DNA of 38,138 nt from Clostridiales bacterium (GCA_015056175.1 SVGT01000019.1:1-38138); one strand, 5' to 3'; counted from the first letter of the stretch, positions 24,738-33,011 are shown. Program-made: numbers and translations. The notes: generated from the sequence alone by a model not told the origin.

Positions 24738-24910
24738 GTCGCGGGACGGGGTGTTTGCCCAAGTCAACATCGTCGACATAGACCAGCAGACCTCGCCATC
24801 CTACAATAAAAACGCCGTCCGGCGACAAATTAACTGTCGCGGGACGGGGAAATAATAAAGGTCAACACGGTCGAAAGTGGCAGGCGGCCCTCGCCACCCG
24901 TAAAAAAACG
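24738..24910 (+). repeat. Diverged tandem repeat of about 75 nt (two copies)
   Basis: Copy 1 (24738-24812) and copy 2 (24836-24910) both begin GTCGCGGGACGGGG, share a (A/G)GTCAACA(C/T)(G/C)GTCGA core, continue to CCTCGCCA(T/C)CC, and end in an A-rich run plus CG. The start-to-start distance is 98 nt. Between them is a small CGCCGTCCGGCG hairpin. It is non-coding as far as can be seen, and copy 2 runs directly into the terminator. It may be a multicopy intergenic element or a structured RNA. Confidence 0.52.
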
Positions 24911-24937
24911 ACCCGATTTTCATCGGGTCGTTTTTGT
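24902..24937. terminator. Bidirectional terminator after the aldolase gene
   Basis: A 14-bp stem (AAAAACGACCCGAT at 24904-24917 and its complement at 24922-24935) has a 4-nt loop. It has T runs on both strands and lies 14 nt after the fba stop. Confidence 0.87.
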
Positions 24938-24951
24938 TTGCAATGGATTTA

Positions 24952-25917
24952 TCAGGCCTTGCCGTTGCAGCCCAGCACGTTGACCAGCTTATGACGCACC
25001 ATTTCCTTCAGGGAGGCGCGGGCGTCGGTCAGATACTGACGGGGGTCAAAGTGATCGGGATGCTCGTTGAAGTGCTTGCGCAGCATGGCGGTGAAGGCCA
25101 GACGCAGGTCGCTGTCGATGTTGATCTTGCACACAGCCATGGAAGCGGCCTTGCGCAGCTGTTCCTCGGGAATGCCCACGGCGTCAGGCAGCTTGCCGCC
25201 GTTTTCGTTGATGATCTTCACGAAGTTCTGGGGCACGGAGGAAGCGCCGTGGAGCACGATGGGGAAGCCGGGCAGACGCTTGGAGACTTCTTCCAGAATG
25301 TCAAAGCGCAGGGGCGGGGGCACCAGGATGCCTTCCTCATTGCGGGTGCACTGAGCGGCGGTGAACTTGTAAGCGCCGTGGCTGGTGCCGATGGCGATGG
25401 CCAGAGAATCGCAGCCGGTACGGGTGGCGAATTCTTCCACTTCTTCGGGACGGGTGTAGGAGGAATCCTCAGCGGACACCTTCACGTCGTCTTCCACGCC
25501 GGCCAGACGGCCCAGTTCGCCTTCCACCACGCAGCCGTGGTCATGGGCATATTCAACAACCTTCTTGGTCAGGGCGATGTTTTCTTCAAAGCTCAGGTGG
25601 CTGCCGTCGATCATGACGGAGGAGAAGCCGCCGTCGATGCAGGCCTTGCAGGTCTCAAAGTCGGGGCCGTGGTCCAGATGCAGCGCGATGGGCAGATCGG
25701 TTTCCTTGATGGCAGCTTCCACCATCTTCACCAGATAGGTGTGATTGGCGTAGGCGCGAGCGCCCTTGCTGACCTGCAGGATGACGGGGGCCTTTTCCAG
25801 CTGGGCGGCCTCGGTGATGCCCTGCACGATTTCCATGTTGTTCACGTTGAAAGCGCCGATGGCGTAACCGCCTTCATAGGCCTTCTTAAACATTTCTTTG
25901 GTGGTAACAAGCGGCAT
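24952..25917 (-). CDS. fba: Class II fructose-bisphosphate aldolase
   Basis: 321 aa. Zinc ligands and substrate motifs are in place: HLDHG (about 82-86), the EGELGRLAGVEDD loop, IGTSHGAYKF and VLHGASSVP. It interconverts fructose 1,6-bisphosphate with dihydroxyacetone phosphate and glyceraldehyde 3-phosphate in glycolysis. The ribosome binding site is AAGGAGGG 8 nt before the ATG. Codon use is strongly biased, as expected for a highly expressed glycolytic gene. It is monocistronic, with its own promoter and terminator. Confidence 0.97.
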   Translation of the reverse strand: MPLVTTKEMFKKAYEGGYAIGAFNVNNMEIVQGITEAAQLEKAPVILQVSKGARAYANHTYLVKMVEAAIKETDLPIALHLDHGPDFETCKACIDGGFSSVMIDGSHLSFEENIALTKKVVEYAHDHGCVVEGELGRLAGVEDDVKVSAEDSSYTRPEEVEEFATRTGCDSLAIAIGTSHGAYKFTAAQCTRNEEGILVPPPLRFDILEEVSKRLPGFPIVLHGASSVPQNFVKIINENGGKLPDAVGIPEEQLRKAASMAVCKINIDSDLRLAFTAMLRKHFNEHPDHFDPRQYLTDARASLKEMVRHKLVNVLGCNGKA

Positions 25918-25951
25918 AATAATACCCTCCTTGATATGTACTCACAAAGCC

Positions 25952-25980
25952 ATTATACCAGACAAAACGGGGTTTGACCA
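25952..25980 (-). promoter_or_regulatory. Extended -10 promoter of fba
   Basis: Minus strand TGGTCA (25975-25980), 17 nt, TATAAT (25952-25957) preceded by TGG, an extended -10. The start codon is 34 nt downstream. Confidence 0.5.
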
Positions 25981-26026
25981 GTACAAAACGGCTTTTTGAT
26001 CAAAATAATGTGCTTTTGTGGCATTT

Positions 26027-27325
26027 TCAGCGCTCGGCGTAGGGCAGCGGGGGCAGCTCGCGGCCCACGATCTCACACAGCTGGGACACGGTAACCAGAT
26101 TCAGGCCCAGCTCGTTCTGGTAGTAGGGGATCACTTCGTCCAGAACCTTGGGCGTATTGAAGCCGTCGATGTGGAACAGGATGATATTGCCGCCCTTTAC
26201 GTCCTTGGTCACGCGGCGCACGATGCGCTCGGGGCTGGTCTTGTAGTCTTCATCCCAGTCATGGCTGTCGATGGTCCACTTGGTCATCTCCATACCCTCT
26301 GCACGCACCATGGCCAGCACCTCGCCGTCATAGGCGCCGTAGGGCGGACGGAACAGGCGCACGCGCACGCCCAGCAGGTTCTGGATATCATCCACAGGGG
26401 TGCGGATCTGCTCCAGGCGCTTGTGCACCTTTGTGCACTGGGTGGACAGGTTGGGATGGCTCAGGCTGTGGTTGCCGATCTCGTGACCGCGGCGCACCAT
26501 TTCCCTGGCGGTCTCGGTGAAGGTGTTCACATAATGGCCGGTCATAAAGAAGGTGACCTTCACGTTGTACTTGTCCAGAATGTCCAGAATCTCGATGGTC
26601 TGGTCATCGCTGTAGGCGCAGTCCAGGGTGATGCTCATGTAGGGCTCGTCCGTTTCAAAGGTGGAAATGATCTTTTCCCCGTGGCGGGAAATGGCGCAGT
26701 AGCCGTCCTCCGGATCGGTGACGCACACGCCGTTATACCACACGGACAGGTTGTGCCGGCCCATCATTTCCTCGGTAACGTGGAAGGAGATATTAGTGCG
26801 GCTGGAAGGATTCTTCCATTCCCTTGTTCCGTACACCCGGCCGCTTTCGTCCCGGAGTTCAAAGGTGTTCATGCCCTTCATGACGGCGGCGGGGTTCTTG
26901 CATTCCAGGATCACGTTCAGCTCCTTATCCACATAGCCAATGTGGATGGGCTTGTAAAATTCCACCCTGGGCAGCGTCAGCAGCTGCAGCTGCATGGAGC
27001 CGTTTGCCCCCACGGTGTAATTTTCGCTCTCCTGGAGCGTGAGCACATACTCCTGCTTTTTATCCACGCGGGGCGTTTCGATGCGCAGCGTTTTTTCCGC
27101 TTCGCCTTCCATAAAGGCGCAGTTGAGCACGCCGTCCCGGGTATCGATGGCCACCACGGTGTACCGGGCAAAGGGCTTATCGGCCTTCAGCGTAAGCTCG
27201 TACTGAATGCCGCCGTTGATCTCGCCTTTGGTTTCCTGAAAGCTTACTTCCGGCACGTCCTCGCCAAATGCGATGCACACGGAAAGAAGCAGCAGGCACA
27301 GGAGCGCCAGTGAGAATTTTTTCAT
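26027..27325 (-). CDS. Secreted polysaccharide deacetylase (NodB family)
   Basis: 432 aa from the ATG at 27325 with GAAGGGG upstream. A signal peptide (about 1-22) is followed by a beta-rich N-terminal region (about 25-210, probably Ig-like) and a NodB carbohydrate esterase 4 domain (about 220-415). Motif 1 reads TLDCAYSD instead of TFDDG: the base Asp is kept but the metal-binding Asp is Cys, as in other variant deacetylases. Motif 2 HSLSH, motif 3 RPPYGAYD, motif 4 WTIDSHDWD and motif 5 ILFHID are present. It probably removes acetyl groups from peptidoglycan or another surface polymer outside the membrane. Confidence 0.88.
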   Translation of the reverse strand: MKKFSLALLCLLLLSVCIAFGEDVPEVSFQETKGEINGGIQYELTLKADKPFARYTVVAIDTRDGVLNCAFMEGEAEKTLRIETPRVDKKQEYVLTLQESENYTVGANGSMQLQLLTLPRVEFYKPIHIGYVDKELNVILECKNPAAVMKGMNTFELRDESGRVYGTREWKNPSSRTNISFHVTEEMMGRHNLSVWYNGVCVTDPEDGYCAISRHGEKIISTFETDEPYMSITLDCAYSDDQTIEILDILDKYNVKVTFFMTGHYVNTFTETAREMVRRGHEIGNHSLSHPNLSTQCTKVHKRLEQIRTPVDDIQNLLGVRVRLFRPPYGAYDGEVLAMVRAEGMEMTKWTIDSHDWDEDYKTSPERIVRRVTKDVKGGNIILFHIDGFNTPKVLDEVIPYYQNELGLNLVTVSQLCEIVGRELPPLPYAER

Positions 27326-27371
27326 ACAGATTCCCCTTCGGATGTAGTCGGAATGCATGCATCCCCTCCGG

Positions 27372-27400
27372 ATTATACCATATTCTTCCTTTGCATTCAA
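27372..27400 (-). promoter_or_regulatory. Sigma-A-like promoter of the deacetylase gene
   Basis: Minus strand TTGAAT (27395-27400), 17 nt, TATAAT (27372-27377), 46 nt before the start. Confidence 0.58.
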
Positions 27401-27421
27401 TCGGGGAAAAACAAGTTTCTC

Positions 27422-27450
27422 TTTTCAAAGCATACAAAATAGTATATAAT
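27422..27450 (+). promoter_or_regulatory. Probable promoter of the UMF1-type transporter
   Basis: TATAAT at 27445-27450, with a weak TTTTCA (27422-27427) 17 nt upstream. The start codon is 40 nt further on. Confidence 0.42.
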
Positions 27451-27490
27451 GATTAAAAACACTGCAATACAAACCCATCGGGAGGTTTTT

Positions 27491-29038
27491 ATGAGCACCA
27501 ACGAAAACAAGCGCTTTACCAAAAAGGAGCGCAGCTGGATCCTGTACGACTGGGCCAACTCCGTCTACGCCACCAACATCATGGCGGCCATCTTCCCCAC
27601 CATCTTCGTGGCCTTTGCAGGCGATGCAGGCGATCAGTGGTGGGGCTACGGCACGTCCATCGCCACCTTCCTCATTGCCATTCTGGCACCTGTATTGGGC
27701 TCTGTTGCCGATTTCAAGGGCATGAAGAAAAAGCTGTTTACCGTTTTCATGCTGCTGGGCGTCGTCTTTACCGCCCTCATCGCCGTGACCAATGACTGGC
27801 GCATCATGCTGGTGGGCTACATCGTCAGCCGCATCGGCTTCTCGGGCAGCAATCTGTTCTACGACAGCTTCCTGACGGACGTGACCACCAACGAGCGCAT
27901 GGACAAGGTGAGTTCCTGGGGCTACGCCATGGGCTATATCGGCGGCAGCACCATTCCCTTTGTGCTGTCCATCGTCATGCTGCTGGTGCTGGGCTACGGC
28001 AGCCCCGTTGCGCAGAAATTCTCCGTGATCATCACCAGCGTGTGGTGGCTGGTGTTCTCCATCCCCTTCCTCAAGAACGTAAAGCAGGAGCACTACATCG
28101 AGCGCACGGCGGAAAATTCCCTGCGCCACACCTTCCGCAACATGCTCCATACCGCCATGGACATTTTCCACAACAAGGGGCTGTTCATCTTCATGCTGGC
28201 CTACTTCTTCTACATTGACGGCGTGGGCACGGTGATCAGCGTATCCACCGCCTACGGCAGCGTGCTGGGGCTTGGCTCTGTGGGCATGATCCTGGCGCTG
28301 CTGGTCACCCAGATCGTGGCCGTGCCCTGCTCCATCTGGTTCAGCCGTCTGGCTAAAAAGATCACCGCCCGCAAGGCGCTGATCGCCGCCATTTGCGTGT
28401 ATACGGTGATCTGCATGGTGGGCTTCTACATGGGCTTCTCCCTGGAGCCCCATCAGTTTGCCTATGAGGCGGCGGAAGACAATTTCGCAGAAAGCGCCCT
28501 TGCCCTGGCGCCCGAAAATGAAACGGACGCTGAAATTTATGCCGCGCTCGTGGAGGACTGCAAGGCAGCGTTCCTTGCAGAGGATCCGCAGACCGCGCTG
28601 GACGCCGTTGCGGCGCCTGCAGGCAGCAGCGTGGCCCTTTACGGCGCTGCCGAAAACCTGCGCGCGCTGGCCAAGGATACCGCAGCCGGAGAAGCGGATA
28701 TCATCACCGCCTTCAACGCCGCCGTCAAGCGCTCCTCCGTGCTCTTCTGGTGCATGGCGTTCATGGTGGGCACCGTGCAGGGCGGCATCCAGGCCGTGTC
28801 CCGCAGCTACTTCAGCAAGCTGGTGCCCAAGGACCGCAGCAACGAATACTTTGGCTTCTTTGATATCTTTGGCAAGTTTGCCTCCGTCATCGGCCCCGTG
28901 CTCTACTCCTTCGTCGGCGGCGTGACCGGCCGCTCCTCCTTTGGCGTGCTGGGGCTCATCGTGCTCTTCATCGTAGGTCTTGTGATCATGACGGCGGGGC
29001 GCAAGGAGCTGGACGCGCTGGAAAGAAGCGCCAGCTAA
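27491..29038 (+). CDS. MFS transporter of the UMF1/Atg22 family with an extra loop domain
   Basis: 515 aa from the ATG at 27491 with GGGAGG upstream. The YDWANSVYATNI start and 11-12 predicted helices match the UMF1 (Atg22-like) branch of the major facilitator superfamily. Homologues are usually about 420-450 aa. The extra length is an Ala-, Glu- and Asp-rich stretch of about 85 residues (about 325-410) between two membrane helices in the second half of the protein. Bacterial members are thought to export or import small metabolites; the substrate is unknown. The stop codon overlaps the converging sigF gene by four nt. Confidence 0.9.
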   Translation: MSTNENKRFTKKERSWILYDWANSVYATNIMAAIFPTIFVAFAGDAGDQWWGYGTSIATFLIAILAPVLGSVADFKGMKKKLFTVFMLLGVVFTALIAVTNDWRIMLVGYIVSRIGFSGSNLFYDSFLTDVTTNERMDKVSSWGYAMGYIGGSTIPFVLSIVMLLVLGYGSPVAQKFSVIITSVWWLVFSIPFLKNVKQEHYIERTAENSLRHTFRNMLHTAMDIFHNKGLFIFMLAYFFYIDGVGTVISVSTAYGSVLGLGSVGMILALLVTQIVAVPCSIWFSRLAKKITARKALIAAICVYTVICMVGFYMGFSLEPHQFAYEAAEDNFAESALALAPENETDAEIYAALVEDCKAAFLAEDPQTALDAVAAPAGSSVALYGAAENLRALAKDTAAGEADIITAFNAAVKRSSVLFWCMAFMVGTVQGGIQAVSRSYFSKLVPKDRSNEYFGFFDIFGKFASVIGPVLYSFVGGVTGRSSFGVLGLIVLFIVGLVIMTAGRKELDALERSAS

Positions 29039-29700
29039 ATATCCTCCTGCCACATGGCACGCAGGCGCGTTAAAACCTGATGCTCCATGCGGGATATGCC
29101 GCTTTGAGAGGTGTGCAGCAAGTCTGCCGCCTCTTTTTGTTTAACCTGTTTTACGTACCGAAGGTGCAAAAGCGCCCTTTCGCCCTCCGGGAGCCGGGCG
29201 AGCATGTCCCGGAGGAGAAAGCGGTCCATCCACTTGTCCTGAGCCGTATCCGGTACTTCCCCGATCACATCGTCCCCCAGCCTCTTCCCCTGATTCATTT
29301 CCGTCAGCCAGGCAATATCGGAAGGGGGCAATCCCGTTTCCGCAGAAAGCTCCTGCACAGTGGCGGGGCGCATTTCCCGCATGCGGATATGTTCCTCCAC
29401 CCGCATCACGGCGTGCAGATCCCTTTGCATCCGCCAGGATCCGTTTCTGCCCGCCTTTTTCATGGCGCCCAGCATCCAGGGCACGGCATAGGTCGCAAAG
29501 CGCACGCCGCGGGCGGGATCAAAGGCGGCAAGGGCGTGCAGAACGGCCTCAAACCCGGATTGCCTTGCATCCTCCTGCCAGGAAAAGCGGCGGGAAAGGG
29601 AAATGCAAAGCGGCGTCACGGCCTCCATCAGCTTCTCCAGCGCCTTTTGATCGCCCAGCTTTGCATCTGCCACAAAATCGTCAGCTGAGGGGCTGCACAT
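29035..29700 (-). CDS. sigF: Sporulation sigma factor SigF, short and divergent
   Basis: 221 aa, shorter than the usual 250 or so. Region 2 is recognised by FDPARGVRFATYAVPWMLG, but the normally conserved DLFQIG core segment reads DARQSG. Region 3 (about 115-150) and region 4 with a helix-turn-helix (about 165-215, LRYVKQVKQKEAADLLHTSQSGISRME, outlined) follow. It is the third gene of a spoIIA operon, and its start overlaps the spoIIAB end by 20 nt. SigF is the first forespore-specific sigma factor and is held by SpoIIAB. The identity rests on the operon; by sequence alone it could be another sigma-70 group 3 member. Confidence 0.82.
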   Translation of the reverse strand: MCSPSADDFVADAKLGDQKALEKLMEAVTPLCISLSRRFSWQEDARQSGFEAVLHALAAFDPARGVRFATYAVPWMLGAMKKAGRNGSWRMQRDLHAVMRVEEHIRMREMRPATVQELSAETGLPPSDIAWLTEMNQGKRLGDDVIGEVPDTAQDKWMDRFLLRDMLARLPEGERALLHLRYVKQVKQKEAADLLHTSQSGISRMEHQVLTRLRAMWQEDI

Positions 29701-30133
29701 GCTTCATCATGGTCACGCAGGTACCCTCGCCCACCCGGGATTCCACCTGCACCTCGTCCATAAAGGTCTGCATCACCGCAAAGCCCATGCCGCTGCGCTC
29801 GCACTCGGGCTGGGTGGTGTAAAAGGGCTCCATGGCGCGGGCAATATCGGCAATGCCGCAGCCCTCGTCCCGCACGGTGACAAAGAACCTGCCGTCTTGG
29901 TATGCGCGGCAGCTGATGCAAATCTTGCCCGTTTTTTCCCTGTAGGCGTGCACCACGCAGTTGGTCACCGCCTCGCTGACGGCGGTCTTGATATCGGTCA
30001 GCGTTTCCAGCGTAGGCGACAGCTGCACCGCAAAAGCGCTGACGGCCACGCGGGCAAAGCCCTCGTTTTCGCCCCGGCTGTCAAAGCACAAATCCATGCT
30101 GTTGAAAGCGTCCATGTTCGCATCGTTTCTCAT
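29681..30133 (-). CDS. spoIIAB: Anti-sigma-F factor and kinase SpoIIAB
   Basis: 150 aa, normal length. It is a GHKL ATPase: the N-box region is TAVSEAVTNCVVHAY (about 49-63), DEGCGI is the ATP-binding motif, and the lid reads PFYTTQPECERSGMGF with the conserved SGMGF. SpoIIAB binds SigF and phosphorylates SpoIIAA. It overlaps spoIIAA by four nt (ATGA) and sigF by 20 nt, so translation is tightly coupled. It is close to the family consensus, unlike SigF here. Confidence 0.93.
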   Translation of the reverse strand: MRNDANMDAFNSMDLCFDSRGENEGFARVAVSAFAVQLSPTLETLTDIKTAVSEAVTNCVVHAYREKTGKICISCRAYQDGRFFVTVRDEGCGIADIARAMEPFYTTQPECERSGMGFAVMQTFMDEVQVESRVGEGTCVTMMKHVQPLS

Positions 30134-30435
30134 CCGTCAATCACCTCAATGATCTGCCCCATGCCGGACAAATTGAATACCCTGCGCACCTGCCTGTTCA
30201 TCCTGCGCACCTGCACCCTGCCGCCCCGCTCCCGGAGCGCCCGGTAGCGGCCCAGTATCACCCCGATGCCGGATGAATCCATAAACGCCATATCCTCCAT
30301 ATCGATGATCAGGGTTTTGACCCGTCTGTCCTCAATGAGCGCGTCCATTTCCCGCCGCACGCCCTGGGCGCAGTGGTGATCCAGTTCGCCCTGCAGATAC
30401 ACCACCACCGCGTCCCGCAGCCTTTCATGCCGCAT
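30130..30435 (-). CDS. spoIIAA: Anti-anti-sigma factor SpoIIAA
   Basis: 101 aa STAS-domain protein. MDSSGIGVILGRY contains the phosphorylated serine (Ser55, equivalent to Bacillus Ser58). Dephosphorylated SpoIIAA displaces SigF from SpoIIAB in the forespore. The start follows AAGGGGGTGAAGGG. It is the first gene of the spoIIAA-spoIIAB-sigF operon. No dacF lies upstream, in contrast with Bacillus. Confidence 0.93.
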   Translation of the reverse strand: MRHERLRDAVVVYLQGELDHHCAQGVRREMDALIEDRRVKTLIIDMEDMAFMDSSGIGVILGRYRALRERGGRVQVRRMNRQVRRVFNLSGMGQIIEVIDG

Positions 30436-30463
30436 CCCTTCACCCCCTTGCTGTTGTGCACGT

Positions 30464-30494
30464 ACATTTCCAGTTTTTCCTATGCTTATCCTGC
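30464..30494 (-). promoter_or_regulatory. Candidate sigma-H promoter of the spoIIA operon
   Basis: Minus strand GCAGGATAA (30486-30494) fits the sigma-H -35 (RnAGGAwww). After 14 nt comes GGAAAT (30466-30471), a partial match to the -10 (GAAT core, 12-nt spacing to the RnnGAAT frame, with mismatches). SpoIIA is driven by sigma-H in Bacillus and Clostridium. The start codon is about 28 nt downstream. Confidence 0.38.
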
Positions 30495-30551
30495 CTCGGA
30501 ATTTGTCGCTTTATACCCATTCGTGCGACATATTTCGCGCCGTGGGCAAGC

Positions 30552-30580
30552 AAAAAAGCCTCCCGGAAATGGGAGGCTTT
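30552..30580 (-). terminator. Rho-independent terminator after the C39-like gene
   Basis: AAAGCCTCCC (30555-30564), 6-nt loop, GGGAGGCTTT (30571-30580); six T residues follow on the minus strand. It separates the C39-like gene from the spoIIA promoter. Confidence 0.86.
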
Positions 30581-30613
30581 CAGGTCTTCTTTTATAGGAT
30601 GGGCGCATGCGGT

Positions 30614-31549
30614 TTACTCTACGCTTTCCCCGTCCGTGGCGGGCTCTTCTTCCAGGGTGGATTCGGAGATGTCCATGAAGGGTTCGTCCGTATGGCTGAA
30701 TTGGGTTTTGGAAAAAATAATATAGCTGCCAAAGCCTGCGATGCGGATATCCTCATGCCGCAAGGTGACAAGCCCCGGCTCCAGCACGGTCAGCTTGCTT
30801 GCGCCGGTGGTATCGTAGCTTTCCCGGCAAAGGGAATCCATCACATACAGCCTTTCCTCATCCGCCGCAGCCAGGAACACATAATGCCCGGTGTTGGTAA
30901 ACACGGAGCCGGCTCTGGAATGGGCCACCACCGCGCAGCCCTGGGCCATGGCGTCCAGCGCCGTCTGATAATCGCTGACGATGGTCACGTTCAGCCCATA
31001 GGGCTTGACCAGATGGTGGATAAAGCCGGTGGCCGTACCCTTGTCCTCGGTGCGGGAGAGCACGCCGTATATATTGTTCCCGGCGGCGAACTCTGCAATG
31101 GCCAGGGGCAGGAAGCGCTCAAAATCCCGCACGGAGGTGAGGGTATAGCGGGCATGATGCTGACGGCACTTACTTGCCGTTACGGAGCAGGGACAGATGC
31201 TGTAGGGTGTTTTGGCGCCGTTTACAATGAGGGTGATCTCCTCCCTCTCCGTCATGGCCGCGATGGCCATGCCCACCGCGGCAGGCGCGCAGCCGCCGTC
31301 GCCAAAGGGACGGCTCTTTTTGCTCTCCCGGCTCTCGTAGACAAAATCCTTCCACAGGGCGTCATTCTGGGCGTAGTAGATCATGTCTCCCCTGCCCGGC
31401 ACGTTTTTGACGCCGCTTAGGGAAAAGCCGCCGTCAAAATACGCCTCCGTTGCCAAAATATCCCTTTCCGCGCAGCAAAAAAGCACAGACGGCAGCGCGG
31501 CGAACATCACAACGATGGTCAAAAATGCGGCAAGCAGTCTGTGCTTCAT
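30614..31549 (-). CDS. Secreted C39-like cysteine peptidase
   Basis: 311 aa from the ATG at 31549, which has CGGAGG 6 nt upstream; the longer frame to 31600 has no clear site. A signal peptide (about 1-28) is followed by a Peptidase_C39_2-type papain-like domain. The candidate catalytic Cys lies in GDGGCAPAAVGM (about residue 87), the His in NTGHYVFLAA (about 226) and the third residue in VMDS. A Cys-rich CPCSVTASKC stretch (about 122-131) is unusual. The C-terminal 30 residues are acidic. Such proteins act outside the membrane on peptides or cell wall cross-links. The gene starts 40 nt after yebC, probably on the same mRNA. Confidence 0.76.
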   Translation of the reverse strand: MKHRLLAAFLTIVVMFAALPSVLFCCAERDILATEAYFDGGFSLSGVKNVPGRGDMIYYAQNDALWKDFVYESRESKKSRPFGDGGCAPAAVGMAIAAMTEREEITLIVNGAKTPYSICPCSVTASKCRQHHARYTLTSVRDFERFLPLAIAEFAAGNNIYGVLSRTEDKGTATGFIHHLVKPYGLNVTIVSDYQTALDAMAQGCAVVAHSRAGSVFTNTGHYVFLAAADEERLYVMDSLCRESYDTTGASKLTVLEPGLVTLRHEDIRIAGFGSYIIFSKTQFSHTDEPFMDISESTLEEEPATDGESVE

Positions 31550-31589
31550 GGTAACCTCCGTAAACCGGCGGGGCGGAAACAAGGACTTT

Positions 31590-32336
31590 TTAGTTCTCAT
31601 CTTCCTCCTCGGGCAATTCGGCGTTATGGTACACCTCGGTCACGTCGTCAAAGTCCTCCAGCATGTCCAGCAGCTTCTGGATCTTCTGCAGGGTTTCTTC
31701 ATCGGCGGGAGCCACGGTGTTCTGGGGGATCATCTGGGTATCGGCAGAGAGGAAGGCATAGCCGGCCTTTTCCAGCGTTTCGCGCACGGCGGAAAAATCG
31801 TTGGGCTCGGTGTACACTTCAAAGGCGTCGTCCAGCACCTTCATATCCTCGGCGCCGGCGTCCAGCGCGGTCATCATCATTTCGTCCTCGTCCATGCCGG
31901 GCTCGCGCTCGATGACGATGAGACCCTTGTGGTCAAACATGTAGCCCACGGAGCCGGTGGTGCCCAGGCTGCCGCCGTTCTTATCAAAGATGTGGCGCAC
32001 TTCGCTGGCGGTACGGTTGCGGTTGTCGGTAACCGCCTTCACCATCACAGCCACGCCGCCGGGGGCATAGCCTTCGTAGTTGAGTTCCACATATTCCAGG
32101 CCGCTGCCTTCGCCGCTGGCCTTCTTGATGGAGCGCTGGATGTTATCGTTGGGCATGTTGTTGGCCTTGGCCTTGGCGATCACATCGCGCAGCTTGCTGT
32201 TGCTTTCGGGATTGGGGCCGCCTTCGCGCACCACCATGGCGATCTCTCGGCCGATCTTGGTAAAGATCTTGCCGCGGGCAGCGTCGGTCTTGCCCTTCTT
32301 CGCCTGAATATTATGCCATTTGGAATGTCCGGACAT
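31590..32336 (-). CDS. yebC: YebC/PmpR-family translation or transcription factor
   Basis: 248 aa, full length for the YebC/TACO1 family. The start [20 protein letters not shown] (20 residues) is diagnostic, followed by FTKIGREI and [12 protein letters not shown]. Members bind nucleic acid. Many were named transcription regulators, and some have recently been shown to help ribosomes pass proline stretches. The ribosome binding site is TGGAGGGG 7 nt upstream. Codon use is biased towards frequent codons. Confidence 0.95.
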   Translation of the reverse strand: MSGHSKWHNIQAKKGKTDAARGKIFTKIGREIAMVVREGGPNPESNSKLRDVIAKAKANNMPNDNIQRSIKKASGEGSGLEYVELNYEGYAPGGVAVMVKAVTDNRNRTASEVRHIFDKNGGSLGTTGSVGYMFDHKGLIVIEREPGMDEDEMMMTALDAGAEDMKVLDDAFEVYTEPNDFSAVRETLEKAGYAFLSADTQMIPQNTVAPADEETLQKIQKLLDMLEDFDDVTEVYHNAELPEEEDEN

Positions 32337-32380
32337 TGAAAAACCCCTCCAAGTACGCTTAAAGTATCTATAGCCTTGAA

Positions 32381-32409
32381 ATTATACCACAGTTTCCCCT
32401 GTGCGTCAA
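32381..32409 (-). promoter_or_regulatory. Strong sigma-A promoter of yebC
   Basis: Minus strand TTGACG (32404-32409), 17 nt, TATAAT (32381-32386), 44 nt before the start. Confidence 0.66.
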
Positions 32410-32428
32410 ATTTCAGGTTTTCTTTCGT

Positions 32429-32998
32429 TCAGGCGGCTTCGGGCTCCTGCTCGCGGAGCATTTTCATGCTCATGCGCACATAGTACACAAAGGCGTGCAC
32501 CGCCAGCGCCACGCCCGCCCAGATCAGGTACAGGTGCACGGGATGGCTGAAATACTCGCTAAAGAAGCACAGCACCAGCGATGCCACCACCACCGTCTGA
32601 GCCAGTTTTCCCGACCACTTGGCGTACACCACCACGCCCTTTTTGAGCATATAGCCCGCGCCCAGCATCATCAAAAATTCCTTGGCAAAGAGGATGGCAA
32701 AGGGCAGTACGGGAATGACGCCCGTCAGCACATGGCTGAGCATCACGGAAACCACCATCAGCTTATCGGCCGTGGGATCCATCAGTTTGCCAAAGTCGGT
32801 GATCAGGTTATATTTCCGGGCGATATAGCCGTCGGCCAGGTCGGTCAGACTTGCCGTTATATACACGATCAGGGCGTACATCTTAAAACCCTTGAGCATC
32901 AGCGCCCAGTACACGGGGATCAGCGCCATGCGCACCATGGTGAGCACATTGGGCACGTTCCACACGTTTTCTCTCAGGTTCAGCTTGCCGTTGTTCAT
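32429..32998 (-). CDS. pgsA: CDP-diacylglycerol-glycerol-3-phosphate 3-phosphatidyltransferase
   Basis: 189 aa from the ATG at 32998 with GGGAGG upstream. It has about five membrane helices and the complete CDP-alcohol phosphotransferase signature D-G-x2-A-R-x8-G-x3-D-x3-D, starting at DGYIAR and ending DPTADK. It makes phosphatidylglycerol phosphate, the first committed step to phosphatidylglycerol and cardiolipin, in the inner membrane. The N-terminus NVWNVPNVLTMVRM is typical. It appears monocistronic. Confidence 0.94.
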   Translation of the reverse strand: MNNGKLNLRENVWNVPNVLTMVRMALIPVYWALMLKGFKMYALIVYITASLTDLADGYIARKYNLITDFGKLMDPTADKLMVVSVMLSHVLTGVIPVLPFAILFAKEFLMMLGAGYMLKKGVVVYAKWSGKLAQTVVVASLVLCFFSEYFSHPVHLYLIWAGVALAVHAFVYYVRMSMKMLREQEPEAA

Positions 32999-33011
32999 CG
33001 CAGTTCCTCCC

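Noticed and set aside
24501-24855. Several short overlapping open frames in the gene-free stretch
   Set aside because: They lie across the palindromic element and tandem repeat, lack ribosome binding sites and have composition unlike the neighbouring genes.
30482-31420. Plus-strand open frame opposite the C39-like gene
   Set aside because: It has no ribosome binding site and no motif, and it lies antisense to a gene with signal peptide and peptidase motifs.
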